A stretch of DNA of 6,095 nt from a bacterium (GTDB taxonomy: Bacteria; Thermosulfidibacterota; Thermosulfidibacteria; Thermosulfidibacterales; Thermosulfidibacteraceae), in assembly GCA_027037155.1 (NCBI GenBank), contig JALWBK010000282.1, forward strand, positions 1-6,095, read 5' to 3'. Below are positions 5,958-6,095 of this stretch, piece by piece (the first letter of the stretch is position 1; the number at the start of each line of letters is the position of its first letter). The notes under the pieces are model-generated. The model was given only the letters and a program-made list of their open reading frames with translations, did not search any database and had not been told where the DNA came from. The translations under genes and the position numbers were made by a program.

Positions 5958-6095
5958 TAAGCGGAATCAACCGGAAGTCCCTCGCAAACCACCATGTTAT
6001 CCCTGTGTATAACCTCGTCTGAGGTTTTATAACCCAAAACCCTCTCTATCTCAAAGGTTTTAAGCCCCTTTATTTTTCTCAGCTCCTCTGAAGAG
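5957..6095 (-). CDS. proB: Glutamate 5-kinase, C-terminal end (5' part outside window)
   Basis: The last 45 codons and stop of proB. The enzyme phosphorylates glutamate with ATP to gamma-glutamyl phosphate, the first and normally feedback-controlled step of proline synthesis. The visible part is the end of the C-terminal PUA domain: it reads [11 protein letters not shown], then [21 protein letters not shown], a pattern characteristic of ProB. The frame is open to the window edge and ends at TAG (5957-5959). The kinase domain cannot be seen. Position 11 bases before proA agrees with the common proBA operon. The frame was found by translating the minus strand of the window end. Confidence 0.94.
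   Translation of the reverse strand, partial: SSEELRKIKGLKTFEIERVLGYKTSDEVIHRDNMVVCEGLPVDSA

Overview
The window is a stretch of tightly packed bacterial genes, all on the minus strand, so transcription runs from high to low coordinates. I see nine protein-coding genes, two of them cut by the window edges. No gap between genes exceeds 17 bases and four of the eight junctions overlap. I see no RNA gene, mobile element, CRISPR array, long intergenic region or convincing terminator. The simplest reading is one long transcription unit whose promoter lies beyond base 6095.

In transcription order the genes are: the 3' end of proB (glutamate 5-kinase); proA (gamma-glutamyl phosphate reductase); nadD (nicotinate-nucleotide adenylyltransferase); rsfS (ribosomal silencing factor); a membrane protein joining a LapA-like (DUF1049) two-helix anchor to a LapB-like TPR and zinc-ribbon domain; a PilC/GspF inner-membrane protein; a TauE/SafE-family permease; a 73-residue Nfu-type iron-sulfur scaffold protein; and the 5' end of a DppC/OppC-type ABC permease.

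The proB-proA-nadD-rsfS segment (about 3660-6095) is a housekeeping block for proline synthesis, NAD synthesis and ribosome hibernation, in an order seen in many bacteria. The next part (about 444-3644) is envelope-related: control or assembly of lipopolysaccharide (inferred from LapA/LapB), the type IV pilus or type II secretion platform, and an anion exporter. The last part (1-426) pairs an Fe-S cluster carrier with an oligopeptide-type transporter subunit.

LapA/LapB domains together with a PilC protein point to a diderm (Gram-negative type) bacterium. In the stretches I read, arginine is mostly AGG/AGA, and the proteins are rich in Lys, Glu and Val. That resembles thermophilic or deep-branching anaerobic lineages (Aquificota- or Thermodesulfobacteria-like), but this placement is a weak inference. 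No gene here looks like a wholly undescribed system. The most distinctive items are the LapA-LapB single-chain protein, the pilC gene without its usual ATPase partners in view, and the dppC-type gene that follows nfu rather than a dppB.
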